Assembly (NCBI GenBank): GCA_039024315.1 | Contig: JBCCQN010000146.1 | Span: 1 to 20,553 of the forward strand | Source of the DNA: JBCAWW01 sp039024315 | Lineage (GTDB): Bacteria; Bacteroidota; Bacteroidia; J057 | DNA length: 20,553 bases | Reading direction: 5' to 3' | Shown here: in pieces, positions 7,682 to 15,383 of the stretch | Numbering within the stretch: position 1 is the first letter of the stretch | Layout: each line of letters begins with the position of its first letter | The notes under the pieces: model-generated | Seen by the model: the letters and a program-made list of their open reading frames with translations, nothing else | The model's database searches: none | What the model was told of the DNA's origin: nothing | Position numbers and translations under genes: made by a program

Positions 7682-8281
7682 TTAAGCTTTTTTCTTGAGT
7701 TTGCTCAGCCAGGCAGGAGAGATTCCACAAAATTCTGCAATGTATTTGGCGGGTACGGCTTGGATCACAGAGGGCATCTCCTCTAGGATAAAGTCGTATT
7801 TCTCCTTGGAGGAATAAGCGATCAGTTTGGTCTTGAGCTCATTTTCTTCCATTAAGGCCGTAATCACTATATCCTTATAAAAACTAGCAAAAAAGGGATC
7901 CTGCTTATTTAAGTCATCCACTACCAATTTAGGCAGGGCGATTACGCTGGAGTCAGTGACGGCTTTGAGTTCGCAATTGGTCGGAAGCTGGGTAAAATAG
8001 CTATCCAAACAAGCCATGACGGGATGCAAATCGGGCAGATAAAAGTTGATGGTATTGGCCTCTCCCGTGATTTCATGGATATAGCGACAGATAAATCCCC
8101 CATGCGCGACTAAATAGACGTGCTGGCAGATGTCTCCGGGTATCAGCAAATTACTCTTGGTTTTGACCCGCTTGAACTTTAATGTATCCCTCATGCGTTG
8201 GATACTCTCCTCGCTTACCCCCAATGCTTGCATGCCATCTAGGTAGTTATTAAGAAATAAGTTGAGGGATTTTTGCCGCAT
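7682..8281 (-). CDS. Crp/Fnr-family transcriptional regulator (copy B)
   Basis: A 199-residue Crp/Fnr-type protein: cyclic-nucleotide-binding-like barrel (about 35-125; LLIPGDICQHVYLVAHGG at entry), dimer helix, and short C-terminal HTH (about 165-197; PAKYIAEFCGISPAWLSKL). From about residue 140 on it is almost identical to the regulator at 4177-4776, while the first 60 residues and parts of the barrel differ clearly. This suggests both read the same DNA site but might sense different signals. It sits 100 bp upstream of the second fusion enzyme, with the candidate operator between them. It is divergent from the coiled-coil gene at 8373, with only 91 bp in between. Confidence 0.9.
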   Translation of the reverse strand: MRQKSLNLFLNNYLDGMQALGVSEESIQRMRDTLKFKRVKTKSNLLIPGDICQHVYLVAHGGFICRYIHEITGEANTINFYLPDLHPVMACLDSYFTQLPTNCELKAVTDSSVIALPKLVVDDLNKQDPFFASFYKDIVITALMEENELKTKLIAYSSKEKYDFILEEMPSVIQAVPAKYIAEFCGISPAWLSKLKKKA

Positions 8282-8372
8282 AAATAAAACAGGGGCTTGG
8301 GGCGATTGCCTAAATATAACGAACTAGGCTCATTTTCGTAAAATTTTGTAGTAAAGCAACCTGTTACAACGC

Positions 8373-9335
8373 ATGGACGAAATCACTCTGATCAATCAGC
8401 AGCTAGCCGTCTATATTCAAGAGAAGAGAGAGTTAGATAAGTTAGAGGCCCGGCTACAAAAACTAGCCCAAGAGCGTCAATACATCCACGAGCGGATGGC
8501 CTTTATCGAGAGCCGACTTGCTGAAGAAAAAGCTGATATAGAGCGTCTTGATAGGAGAAATAAGATTCGTCTGCTGACTCCCAATGAGCAGCAACAAGCG
8601 CATTACGACAAGGAAGTTGAGGAGTACGAAACCGTCCTTGAGCATCGCAATCAAGGTCTGACCATGCTTTCTGATCTCGATATAGAAGAGCGTCAAATCC
8701 AACAAAAAATTGCGCACATTGGTCCCATTCAAGAAGAATATATCAAGCTAGTTAAGTTGAGAAAGCAGTTCCTCAAGCGCGAAGGTGGAGAGACTTATCT
8801 CACGCTGATTGAGAAACTAGAAAACCTCAAAATCGATCGTAAAGAATTGCAGGAAGCTATTAAGGTCGGCGAGCATTTGCAGAAGATTTTGGATCGCATG
8901 AGTGTCAAAGTGGAGGGCCGCTATGATCGCGAAGAGATGCCCGAAAAGGTAGAAGGCATTTTTAACCTCATCCTTGGTTACCTGCCCAAAGCTCAAGCTG
9001 CTGCCAAACAGTTTTATAAGGAGCTAAGAGAAGCCGAAGAGCGCCTAGGCTTGATTTGCCCTCATTCCCTGAAAATATTTCTCACGCTGCATCGCGATTT
9101 TGTGGTCGAGCAATCTGGCTACAAAAAAGCTTCCCTATTCAAACGAGCCATGGCCAATATTTTTGATGAGCCTTATTGGGAGCGTCGTCTCAATACCGCT
9201 CGCAGAAGGCTGCGAGAACTACGGCATACTTTAGAGGGGGCCATGCAGTTTCTCAAAACAGAGCTACAACCCATCGAAGCCGCCATCGCTCAGGCTATTG
9301 CCGAGCAAAAACAGATGGTGGAGGATATTCAGTAG
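8373..9335 (+). CDS. Coiled-coil protein, paralog 1 (unknown function)
   Basis: A 320-residue, highly charged, mostly alpha-helical protein without signal peptide, membrane segment or Walker motif. Long heptad-like stretches span about residues 15-60, 75-135 and 140-175, and a basic-acidic C-terminal coil runs from about 268 to 318. It shares with the three genes at 12563-15217 an N-terminal helix opening (ITLINQQL against LSxxEINxAL), the element EEKADIERL (about 51-59; ExADVExL in the others), a charged coil, then an I-G/D-I...E-LL/VKLR-K turn near 115-130. It lacks the conserved tryptophans of the others, so it is the most divergent member. The start ATG at 8373 follows a 91-bp divergent region. 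I do not recognise a named family; a structural or scaffold role is only inference. Confidence 0.8.
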   Translation: MDEITLINQQLAVYIQEKRELDKLEARLQKLAQERQYIHERMAFIESRLAEEKADIERLDRRNKIRLLTPNEQQQAHYDKEVEEYETVLEHRNQGLTMLSDLDIEERQIQQKIAHIGPIQEEYIKLVKLRKQFLKREGGETYLTLIEKLENLKIDRKELQEAIKVGEHLQKILDRMSVKVEGRYDREEMPEKVEGIFNLILGYLPKAQAAAKQFYKELREAEERLGLICPHSLKIFLTLHRDFVVEQSGYKKASLFKRAMANIFDEPYWERRLNTARRRLRELRHTLEGAMQFLKTELQPIEAAIAQAIAEQKQMVEDIQ

Positions 9336-9456
9336 GATTATACATCTCCCCTGCTCATTTCGTTCGCTGTCTCTTCTTCGAAGAGGGGACTTGGGATCTA
9401 CTCAGTTTTTATAGGATGCGAGGGACGAGTATATCCGGTATCTTTGGTTTTGGTTA

Positions 9457-9574
9457 CCGCTTCGCGGAACGCTTATCCATCCAACGGATGACGGTAGCGG
9501 CGCAAAATTTTGCGCCGCTACGATTTTGCAAATCAATATGATCAGACCTAAACGTTCTGCGAAGCAGTAAACCC
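9457..9574. repeat. Composite palindromic repeat element, copy 2
   Basis: Left arm CCGCTTCGCGGAACGCTTAT (9457-9476), a perfect 28-bp palindrome starting GTAGCGGCGC (9494-9521), GATTTTGCAAATC, then right arm TAAACGTTCTGCGAAGCAG (9549-9567) and TAAACCC. The arms pair as imperfect terminal inverted repeats (about 16 of 20). Compared with copy 1 at 104-236, the central palindrome differs by a paired change (CATAATTATG against CAAAATTTTG) that keeps the symmetry. It fills most of the 243-bp gap between two convergent genes. The rest of that gap (9336-9456) holds only a short hairpin, CTCTTC-TTC-GAAGAG. Confidence 0.85.
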
Positions 9575-9578
9575 ACAC

Positions 9579-12440
9579 CTATCTAATCAAACTCACCGTA
9601 CCTCGCTCTACCCAAATCTCGGTACGATCGGCCTCGGTATAATCAAACTCGAAGGCCCAGACATACACGCCCTCGGGGCATTTACGACCGAGGAAGGTGC
9701 CATCCCATACTTCATCCGGATTTTGCGTGCTAAAGACGGCTTGTCCCCATCGATTGTACACGCGCAGGGTCCCACTTACGATCTGGCAGTCATAAAAGAG
9801 CTGAAACTGCTCGTTGAGGCCATCTTCGTTGGGAGTAAAGGCGGTGGGGGCGTGAATCGCACAAAAGCAGCGTGTCGGCTCAATCAAAATGCTGTCTGCG
9901 GCTACGCCACAATCATTTTCAATATTGACAATATAGGCACCGGGCTGCTTTACTTGGAAGAAGGATTCGGTACTGCTGTCCTGCCAGACGTAAGTCGCCT
10001 CTTGGGGCAGGCTCGCGTCTAGGGTGATGAACTTCGCACGATCCGTACAAACGACCGTATCATTACCTAGATCGACGGTCGGAGGAGCAAGATAAGTGAT
10101 ATCAATTTCATCAAAGGCTTGACCACATTCGTTACTGATGCGGAGAGCGTATTCACCGGGTCTTTGCACCAAAAATGAGCGTTCGGCGGAGCCGTCTTGC
10201 CAACGATAACTAAAGGCCTCCCCCTGATCCTGCATCAATCTCAGACTATCGCCCCGACAAAGTCGCTGATCTCCTCCAAAACTAAAATCGTCCGGTGTCG
10301 GCAAAAAGTCGTAAGCCACTATGCCCTGATCTACGCCACAAAGATTGTTGACCTGCACGATGTAGATGCCCGAACTACTAACCGTCCGAGTGGGACTCTG
10401 GCTGCCGTTGTCCCAGAGGTAAGTGGCACCGGGCCAAGTGGCATTGAGGGTGCGAGTTTCCCCCTCACAGAGGGTTTCGTCGGGTCCGAGAGAGATCTTG
10501 GGCGCTTCGATATAGTTAAAAAAGATACTGTCTCGGCTGCTGCCACAGCGATTATTTAGCTCAAGCCAATACAATCCACCCGGCAAACTGACAGTCAAAC
10601 TGCTGTCCGTAGAGGCATCCGACCATAGATAAGTATAGTCCATGAGGCTCGTGCTGAGAACGCGGGTATCGCCTTCACAAAGTAGCTCATCTTGCCCTAA
10701 ACTAAAGTCAGGCGGCGGCGAGAGATACTCGATCTCTAAGGTATCGGAAGCTTCGCCACAGGCATTTTCAAGCTCTACCCAATAGGTACCGGGATTGGTA
10801 ACTGCAAAAGCCGGCGCCGGAGAACCATCCTGCCAGAGATAAGAAGTCCCTGCACTCCAACTCGCGTCTAGATTGAGGGTCAAACCATCGCAAAGGGTGG
10901 AGTCTAACCCCAGATTGACCTGGGGACTTTGTTCGGTCGCAATTATGATACTGTCCCGCACATTGCTACACTGATTGCTAACCTGTACCCAATAAGTTCC
11001 TGCCGTATTAGCGATCAAATTGGGGGTAGTAGAGTTATCTGACCATAAATAGTTAGCGTTAGGATAGCTAACAGTCAATAAAAGGTTAGCGTTATCGCAG
11101 AGCAAAGTATCTGCCCCAAGGTCTGGAGGACTGAAAATTGGCAAATAATCTATCTGCAAGCTATCGCGGACATTGCCGCAAAGATTGTCTAATTCAACCC
11201 AATAGAGACTGGGTGAGGTGATTTCGTAAGTTGGGGTGAGCGTACCGTCTTGCCAAAGATAATTAGTGGCATTGGCTACGGTGGCATCTAGGGGTATGGT
11301 ATCGCCATCACAGACTGTCTGGTCGGGACCTAGATTGAGGAGTGGCGTAGCCTCGTTGAAGATTTCCACCGAATCTCGCGCGGTATCGCATCCGGTTTGC
11401 AACTCGACCCAGTACCAGCCCGCATTGGTGGCGCTTAATGTAGGATTGGTCGTATTGTCTTGCCAGAGGTAATTGACATTGGGTTGAGTGGCATCGAGGA
11501 TAACGCTTTGCCCATTACAGAGAGTGGTATCTATGCCTAAGCTAAAGTCCGCAATTGTATCGTTGACTGTAACTTGAAAAGTCTCGTTTCGCTGGAAGCC
11601 GCAATTATCTGTGATCGTGCAAATGTAATTGGTCGTAACGTTTGGCGAAGCCATTGGGGTAGGGCTCGCTGGATCACTCAAACCCGCCGCCGGACTCCAA
11701 CTATAAACTGTACCACCACCCACATTGAGCGGCACGGAATCTCCCTGACAAATGGTATAGTTAGCGCCATAAGAGATATAGGAGTAACAAAATTGGTGGC
11801 TGTTGTTCAAGGCACCCGTTCCGGCCGTAAAGCCCCAAAATACATTGGGATTGCCGTTGAAAATATTGTTGACGATATCTCCCACATAGGTCAAACGCAG
11901 ACTACAGTCAAAATAAACCCGTAAAGTATCGCCGATGGGATTCCAACTGATGTGCAGATCGTGCCATTGGCAGTCTTCTACATTGCCATTATTAGGTAAA
12001 ATCCCTACTGGTCCGGCTAGATTGGTAGCGGCGGTATGACTCACGATGCCCTGACTGACGATGGCAGTATGATCAAAAACGGGGTCTGCATTATTGCCAT
12101 TTTGGTAGGTATCAAATTCTACCGCTACGGAAGGACTGATCCCAGAATAACCCATACCACCTCCGACGGAACCCACACTGGTACTAACGGACTGAAAACT
12201 AAAAGTCATGCCATCAGCACCTGCATTATTACAGCCCAAAAAGATGGTCGTATAGAGCTCAAAGGACTGATTGAGGTCAATGGTATTGTTGTACCAGACA
12301 GAGCCAGAGGAGCTGTTTTGCGCTGGAGTGATGATATAGCAATTATTGCCTGTGGAGGACGCACTACCATTGGTTTGAAATTGCGCAGAGAGCAACAAGG
12401 GTAGGCACGAGTAAAGACAAATCAGTATCGTATGCCGCAT
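9579..12440 (-). CDS. Secreted L-type lectin, Ig/PKD-like repeats, T9SS C-terminal domain
   Basis: A 953-residue cell-surface or secreted protein. The start at 12440 was chosen because it opens a signal peptide (MRHTILICLYSCLPLLLSAQ); an upstream in-frame ATG at 12563 would put 41 extra residues before it and overlap the divergent gene. Residues about 21-223 form an L-type (legume-like) lectin domain, with ADGMTFSFQ and a calcium-site-like VAVEFDTYQNG followed by DP...DH. A PKD/Ig-like domain with C-Q-G-D follows (about 227-295). Then come eight tandem repeats of about 67-72 residues (298-860), each with D-x-x-LC-x-G near its start, YLWQD/SD in the middle and a C-G near its end; the paired cysteines probably form disulfides. 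The end (about 863-953; FTPNEDGLNE...YNRWGQ...WDG) is the CHU_C/gliding type B signal for the type IX secretion system. Likely role: glycan binding or adhesion. Confidence 0.93.
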   Translation of the reverse strand: MRHTILICLYSCLPLLLSAQFQTNGSASSTGNNCYIITPAQNSSSGSVWYNNTIDLNQSFELYTTIFLGCNNAGADGMTFSFQSVSTSVGSVGGGMGYSGISPSVAVEFDTYQNGNNADPVFDHTAIVSQGIVSHTAATNLAGPVGILPNNGNVEDCQWHDLHISWNPIGDTLRVYFDCSLRLTYVGDIVNNIFNGNPNVFWGFTAGTGALNNSHQFCYSYISYGANYTICQGDSVPLNVGGGTVYSWSPAAGLSDPASPTPMASPNVTTNYICTITDNCGFQRNETFQVTVNDTIADFSLGIDTTLCNGQSVILDATQPNVNYLWQDNTTNPTLSATNAGWYWVELQTGCDTARDSVEIFNEATPLLNLGPDQTVCDGDTIPLDATVANATNYLWQDGTLTPTYEITSPSLYWVELDNLCGNVRDSLQIDYLPIFSPPDLGADTLLCDNANLLLTVSYPNANYLWSDNSTTPNLIANTAGTYWVQVSNQCSNVRDSIIIATEQSPQVNLGLDSTLCDGLTLNLDASWSAGTSYLWQDGSPAPAFAVTNPGTYWVELENACGEASDTLEIEYLSPPPDFSLGQDELLCEGDTRVLSTSLMDYTYLWSDASTDSSLTVSLPGGLYWLELNNRCGSSRDSIFFNYIEAPKISLGPDETLCEGETRTLNATWPGATYLWDNGSQSPTRTVSSSGIYIVQVNNLCGVDQGIVAYDFLPTPDDFSFGGDQRLCRGDSLRLMQDQGEAFSYRWQDGSAERSFLVQRPGEYALRISNECGQAFDEIDITYLAPPTVDLGNDTVVCTDRAKFITLDASLPQEATYVWQDSSTESFFQVKQPGAYIVNIENDCGVAADSILIEPTRCFCAIHAPTAFTPNEDGLNEQFQLFYDCQIVSGTLRVYNRWGQAVFSTQNPDEVWDGTFLGRKCPEGVYVWAFEFDYTEADRTEIWVERGTVSLIR

Positions 12441-12484
12441 AGTGAGTATCGCTTGGAATGATAGGGCAGGATACGAAAATGGTG

Positions 12485-12517
12485 CAAAGGAAACAACTGA
12501 CGGAATCAGATTACAAA
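12485..12517 (-). promoter_or_regulatory. Candidate promoter of the lectin gene
   Basis: On the - strand TTTG (12514-12517) is followed after 21 nt by TTCCTTTG (12485-12492), one base off the TAnnTTTG -7 consensus, 44 nt before the lectin start codon. The spacing fits Bacteroidota sigma promoters, but the match is imperfect. Confidence 0.35.
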
Positions 12518-12562
12518 TTTCTCCGCCCAGGATACTAAATTGTAGTACATATCTACACCTCA

Positions 12563-13444
12563 ATGGCCAAACTGTCCATCAAAGAAATCAACGAAGCGCT
12601 GGCACCTTTTAGTGAGGAGCTAGCAGCCCGTATGAAATGGGATGAGCTGATCTCCGATTTTACCACAAAAAAAGAAAAATTAGAGCAGACCCTCGTTAAT
12701 TTGGATGAGCAAGTAGCCCGCGAACGCAAAGATGTGGACCGTCTGGAAAGGGTGGGCATCCATCGATTTTGGAAGACCCTCAAAGGAGAGAAAGAAGCTG
12801 CTTTGGCGGAGGAGTATTTGGAGTGGGAGGCCGCCCTTGCCGAACGCGAAAAGCTGGCTGGAGAGCTAGCTGAGATTGAGGAAAGGTTGCAGTTTCTCGA
12901 AGCCCGCAGAGCCCAACTTGGCAATATTGATGAACCCATTGAGGAGCTATTACGCCTCAAGAGAAAAGCGTTCCGCGAAGCGTATGACGATCCTGCCTTC
13001 AAGCTCGAAACCCTAATCTCCCAGGCAAAGATTGCCAGAATGGGTTTGGGGAGTGTTCAAATTCCGATTCCGGGCCTCATCTATGATTTGAATCGTTTGC
13101 ATAGAGTCCTTGAGCTTAATCCGAGACGTATCAAAAAAGGGATGGTCTTCGAACGGCATGGCTCAAATTTTGAAAGTATTGAAAAACGGCTCGATAGCCT
13201 AGCTCGGAGTATCAATATCTATCACCAAAACGCAGACAAAAGACTACTCTTTCACGGCGGATATTTTAATAATTTTACTGAGCGGGCCAAGCAAGTGGAG
13301 AGATCTGAAATCCTCGCTTGGGTCTTTAAGATGCTAGTGGATGTCAAAACCCTAAATGCCCAAGCCATTGAGTATGAAGAACACGCTAATGCTGATATCA
13401 AAGCCGCGCAAGCAAAACATAAAAATCTCCTGCTGAACCTCTAA
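12563..13444 (+). CDS. Coiled-coil protein, paralog 2 (unknown function)
   Basis: A 293-residue cytoplasmic-looking helical protein, first of three packed paralogs. It shows IKEINEALAPF (6-16), a first coil, LDEQVARERKDVDRLE (47-62), then HRFW (67-70) and a WEAALAEREKL coil (88-98), a turn near L-G-N-I-D (119-123), and E-ELLRLK (128-133). The C-terminal half (150-293) is less conserved and still helical. No nucleotide-binding motif, signal or membrane helix is present. Residues around 135-140 (KAFREA) are encoded by a copy of the window's interspersed repeat (12964-12982), which other members lack. The stop is followed after 2 bp by the next gene, so it is the head of an operon. It is divergent from the lectin gene with a 122-bp gap. 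Confidence 0.82.
   Translation: MAKLSIKEINEALAPFSEELAARMKWDELISDFTTKKEKLEQTLVNLDEQVARERKDVDRLERVGIHRFWKTLKGEKEAALAEEYLEWEAALAEREKLAGELAEIEERLQFLEARRAQLGNIDEPIEELLRLKRKAFREAYDDPAFKLETLISQAKIARMGLGSVQIPIPGLIYDLNRLHRVLELNPRRIKKGMVFERHGSNFESIEKRLDSLARSINIYHQNADKRLLFHGGYFNNFTERAKQVERSEILAWVFKMLVDVKTLNAQAIEYEEHANADIKAAQAKHKNLLLNL
12964..12982 (+). repeat. Repeat core inside a coding region (encodes KAFREA)
   Basis: AAAAGCGTTCCGCGAAGCG is the palindromic core of the interspersed family (compare the ATAAGCGTTCTGCGAAGCAG copies). Here it is read in frame as Lys-Ala-Phe-Arg-Glu-Ala within coiled-coil paralog 2. Confidence 0.7.
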
Positions 13445-13446
13445 TT

Positions 13447-14343
13447 ATGGAAAAGCCGCTCAGCCTCGCCGAAATCAACGAAGCGCTCAAACCCTATCAA
13501 CGTGAAAAAGCGCTCAAAACCGACTGGGAAGCGGAGTTGGAAGATATTGAGGTAATATTGGGCTCCCTGCGCTATGCGCTCACCGTATTGGATGAGCACG
13601 TTGCCAAAGAATGGGCCGATGTCAAAGAGATCCGAAAGCCCGGCTGGCGGAACTTTTGGTACGATCTTACCCGCACCAAAGATCCAAAGCTAGCCAAGGA
13701 AATGGCAGATTGGCGGACGGCCCGTGATGAACGGCAAAAACTGCATCAGGAGATCGAAAAAGTCGAAAATGAACGCAAGGAAATCCAGCATCAATTACAA
13801 TCCGTACAAGACATCGAACTGCCACTCAAAGAATTGCTCAATCTCAAAGCCGCTCAACTCCTCAAAGCGCCGCCCCATCCCAAATACAATCAGCTCGTCA
13901 AAGAGTATCGCAAGATCAAAACGGCCCGCGAAAAACTAATCTTGATTTATCATACTGCCGGTCCTGCCTATCGCAGCCTCGATCAATTGTACAATCAAAT
14001 TCGCGGTGATCATCGCCCTGGCCAAGCTACCCAATCGCAGCAAAAGCTTTACCAATATCTCGTTTCCATTACCCAACCACAGCTAAAGACCTTAGGGCTA
14101 CACTTGCAGGGCACCAAAAAGATGCTACAGCTGCCTCTTTCCTTTCCTATTCGAGAGCTATCTCGTTTTTCGATTCACCTCAAAGTGGCCAAAACGCCTA
14201 CCCAAAGGACCGAAGTAGTAGCCAAATATCGTCGCTATTGTCAGGAGCTTAAGGAGGCCAGCCTCGAAAGAGACAAGCATTTTTTAGGCCTTCGCGATCA
14301 AAATCAAAAAGCCCGCACCGAATTACTCTGGACCCTCTCCTGA
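13447..14343 (+). CDS. Coiled-coil protein, paralog 3 (unknown function)
   Basis: A 298-residue helical protein starting 2 bp after the previous stop. It keeps the family pattern: LSLAEINEALKPY (5-17), LDEHVAKEWADVKEI (48-62), GWRNFW (66-71), W-R-TARDERQKL (89-99), a charged coil (100-118), a DIELPLKELLNLK turn (122-134). The middle signature is nearly identical to that of paralog 4 (LDE-x-VAKEWADV), so these two are the closest pair. The C-terminal half carries basic patches (AKYRRYCQELKEA) and ends in a short hydrophobic residue run. No enzyme motif, secretion signal or membrane segment is visible. Probably translated together with its neighbours; function unknown. Confidence 0.82.
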   Translation: MEKPLSLAEINEALKPYQREKALKTDWEAELEDIEVILGSLRYALTVLDEHVAKEWADVKEIRKPGWRNFWYDLTRTKDPKLAKEMADWRTARDERQKLHQEIEKVENERKEIQHQLQSVQDIELPLKELLNLKAAQLLKAPPHPKYNQLVKEYRKIKTAREKLILIYHTAGPAYRSLDQLYNQIRGDHRPGQATQSQQKLYQYLVSITQPQLKTLGLHLQGTKKMLQLPLSFPIRELSRFSIHLKVAKTPTQRTEVVAKYRRYCQELKEASLERDKHFLGLRDQNQKARTELLWTLS

Positions 14344-14344
14344 T

Positions 14345-15217
14345 ATGAGCCTTAGCCTAAGTGAAATCAACCGAGCCCTTGAGCCTTATCGGCAAGAAGC
14401 CCACCAGCAACTGGAGCTGGAGAAGAAGATTGCTACGCTCCGACACCATATGGCCTCCCATCGCGAAAATCTCAAGTATTTAGATGAGGCCGTGGCCAAA
14501 GAATGGGCCGACGTGGAGGCATTGACGAAATCCAAGTGGCGTCAATTTTGGCTGAATCTAAATAATATCCAGCAGCTAATCCTCGAAAGGGAACAAAAAG
14601 AGTGGGAAGTCGTCCGTGACGAACGCCAAAACTTAGTCTTTCTCATGGCGGAGGTCGAGGCAGAAATCAAAAATCTGGAAAGCAAGCGCGTGTATATTGG
14701 CGATATTTCCGACCAACTGACGGAACTATTACAAACTAAGCATCAACTATTGTTGGCTTCTGAAACACATGATATCTACCAAAGTCTAGTGGCCGAAGAA
14801 GAGGAGCTCAAGCAAAAAGTCGTTTCCCTCGAAACCCTTGCTGAAGGCTTTCAAATTGTAGTCAATAATCTCAAAAAGGTCGAGGTCATGGTCCAAGATA
14901 TCCGTTATCTCCGCGAAAAACCGGCCCAAGTACTACATCTGATCGATACGACTTGTAATCTACTTTATAAGCTGATCCCAGAAGCTAACAAGCTCAAAAT
15001 AAAGCTAGACGCTGCTTTTTCCTTCAATAGCTTGACTACTTTTGAAGCCCAGTTCAACATTGCGGCCAATGCAGAAGATTGGTACGCCATCCTGCTCGAT
15101 TTCGAAAATAAATGCACTCGGGTTCTCTTGGAGATCCAGACGCTAGAGACCGTGTTTGCCGCTCAAGCGGATCAGATTCAGGAGCGGCGGCAAAAGTTTT
15201 TGCTAGAGTCTTATTAG
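14345..15217 (+). CDS. Coiled-coil protein, paralog 4 (unknown function)
   Basis: A 290-residue helical protein that begins 1 bp after the preceding stop (TGA-T-ATG), indicating translational coupling. Family elements are LSLSEINRALEPY (3-15), LDEAVAKEWADVEAL (46-60), KWRQFW (64-69), EW-EVVRDERQNL (86-97), YIGDISDQLTELLQTKH (117-133). The rest is predicted helix with leucine-rich heptads and ends in QERRQKFLLESY. It lacks signal peptide, membrane helices and nucleotide-binding motifs. As the last gene of the three, it is followed by a repeat-rich region with several hairpins that may end transcription. Confidence 0.82.
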   Translation: MSLSLSEINRALEPYRQEAHQQLELEKKIATLRHHMASHRENLKYLDEAVAKEWADVEALTKSKWRQFWLNLNNIQQLILEREQKEWEVVRDERQNLVFLMAEVEAEIKNLESKRVYIGDISDQLTELLQTKHQLLLASETHDIYQSLVAEEEELKQKVVSLETLAEGFQIVVNNLKKVEVMVQDIRYLREKPAQVLHLIDTTCNLLYKLIPEANKLKIKLDAAFSFNSLTTFEAQFNIAANAEDWYAILLDFENKCTRVLLEIQTLETVFAAQADQIQERRQKFLLESY

Positions 15218-15223
15218 GGGGAC

Positions 15224-15260
15224 CTCCCGATAGCTATCGGGAGCGCGGAACGCTTATCCC
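15224..15260. repeat. CTCCCGATAGCTATCGGGAG palindrome plus repeat left arm
   Basis: A perfect 20-bp palindrome (15224-15243) runs into GCGCGGAACGCTTATCC (15243-15259), the same junction as at 104-129 in composite copy 1. It starts 7 bp after the stop of coiled-coil paralog 4. There is no matching right arm nearby, so it is a half element. Confidence 0.75.
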
Positions 15261-15263
15261 TAA

Positions 15264-15284
15264 CGACAAGGCGGCGCCTTGTCG
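15264..15284. repeat. Hairpin CGACAAGGC-GGC-GCCTTGTCG
   Basis: A 9-bp perfect stem with a 3-base loop. It sits where composite copies carry their GTAGCGGCGC palindrome, so it may be a different hairpin module in the same element slot. Confidence 0.7.
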
Positions 15285-15315
15285 CATCCAAAATCACTCC
15301 TGAAGTTCATTTAGA

Positions 15316-15333
15316 TCCCGATTTTTATCGGGA
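15316..15333. repeat. Hairpin TCCCGAT-TTTT-ATCGGGA
   Basis: A 7-bp stem with a TTTT loop, using the same CCCGAT/ATCGGG arms as the 15224-15243 palindrome. There is no T run, so a terminator role is uncertain. Confidence 0.6.
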
Positions 15334-15360
15334 AGAAATCTCCTTGAATGCCATACGTAA

Positions 15361-15380
15361 CGCCACAACATCTTGTGGCG
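15361..15380. terminator. Hairpin CGCCACAA-CATC-TTGTGGCG between convergent genes
   Basis: A perfect 8-bp stem with a 4-base loop just before the acyltransferase stop (convergent genes). It lacks a T tract on both strands, so it is a possible but unproven bidirectional terminator. The remaining bases of the 15218-15383 gap show no gene. Confidence 0.4.
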
Positions 15381-15383
15381 CAA

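Noticed and set aside
8282..8372. Promoter with TAAAATTTTG before coiled-coil paralog 1
   Set aside because: The spacing between TA and TTTG is four rather than two bases and no -33 element is clear; not strong enough to list.
9176..9541. Open frame of 121 codons on the + strand overlapping the end of coiled-coil paralog 1 and the composite repeat
   Set aside because: Half antigenic-like noise and half translation of the repeat element (gives RFAERL and NFAPLRF); no start signal.
12441..12563. Longer lectin protein starting at 12563
   Set aside because: It would put 41 residues before a perfect signal peptide and overlap the start of the divergent gene.
12553..13002. Open frame of 149 codons on the - strand antisense to coiled-coil paralog 2
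   Set aside because: Ser/Arg/Ala-rich composition typical of the opposite strand of a Glu/Leu-rich coil; no family features, and the + strand gene is supported by paralogs.
8373..15217. Reading the coiled-coil set as SMC-like or phage tail-tape proteins
   Set aside because: No Walker A/B or hinge, lengths below 325 residues, and no phage genes around.
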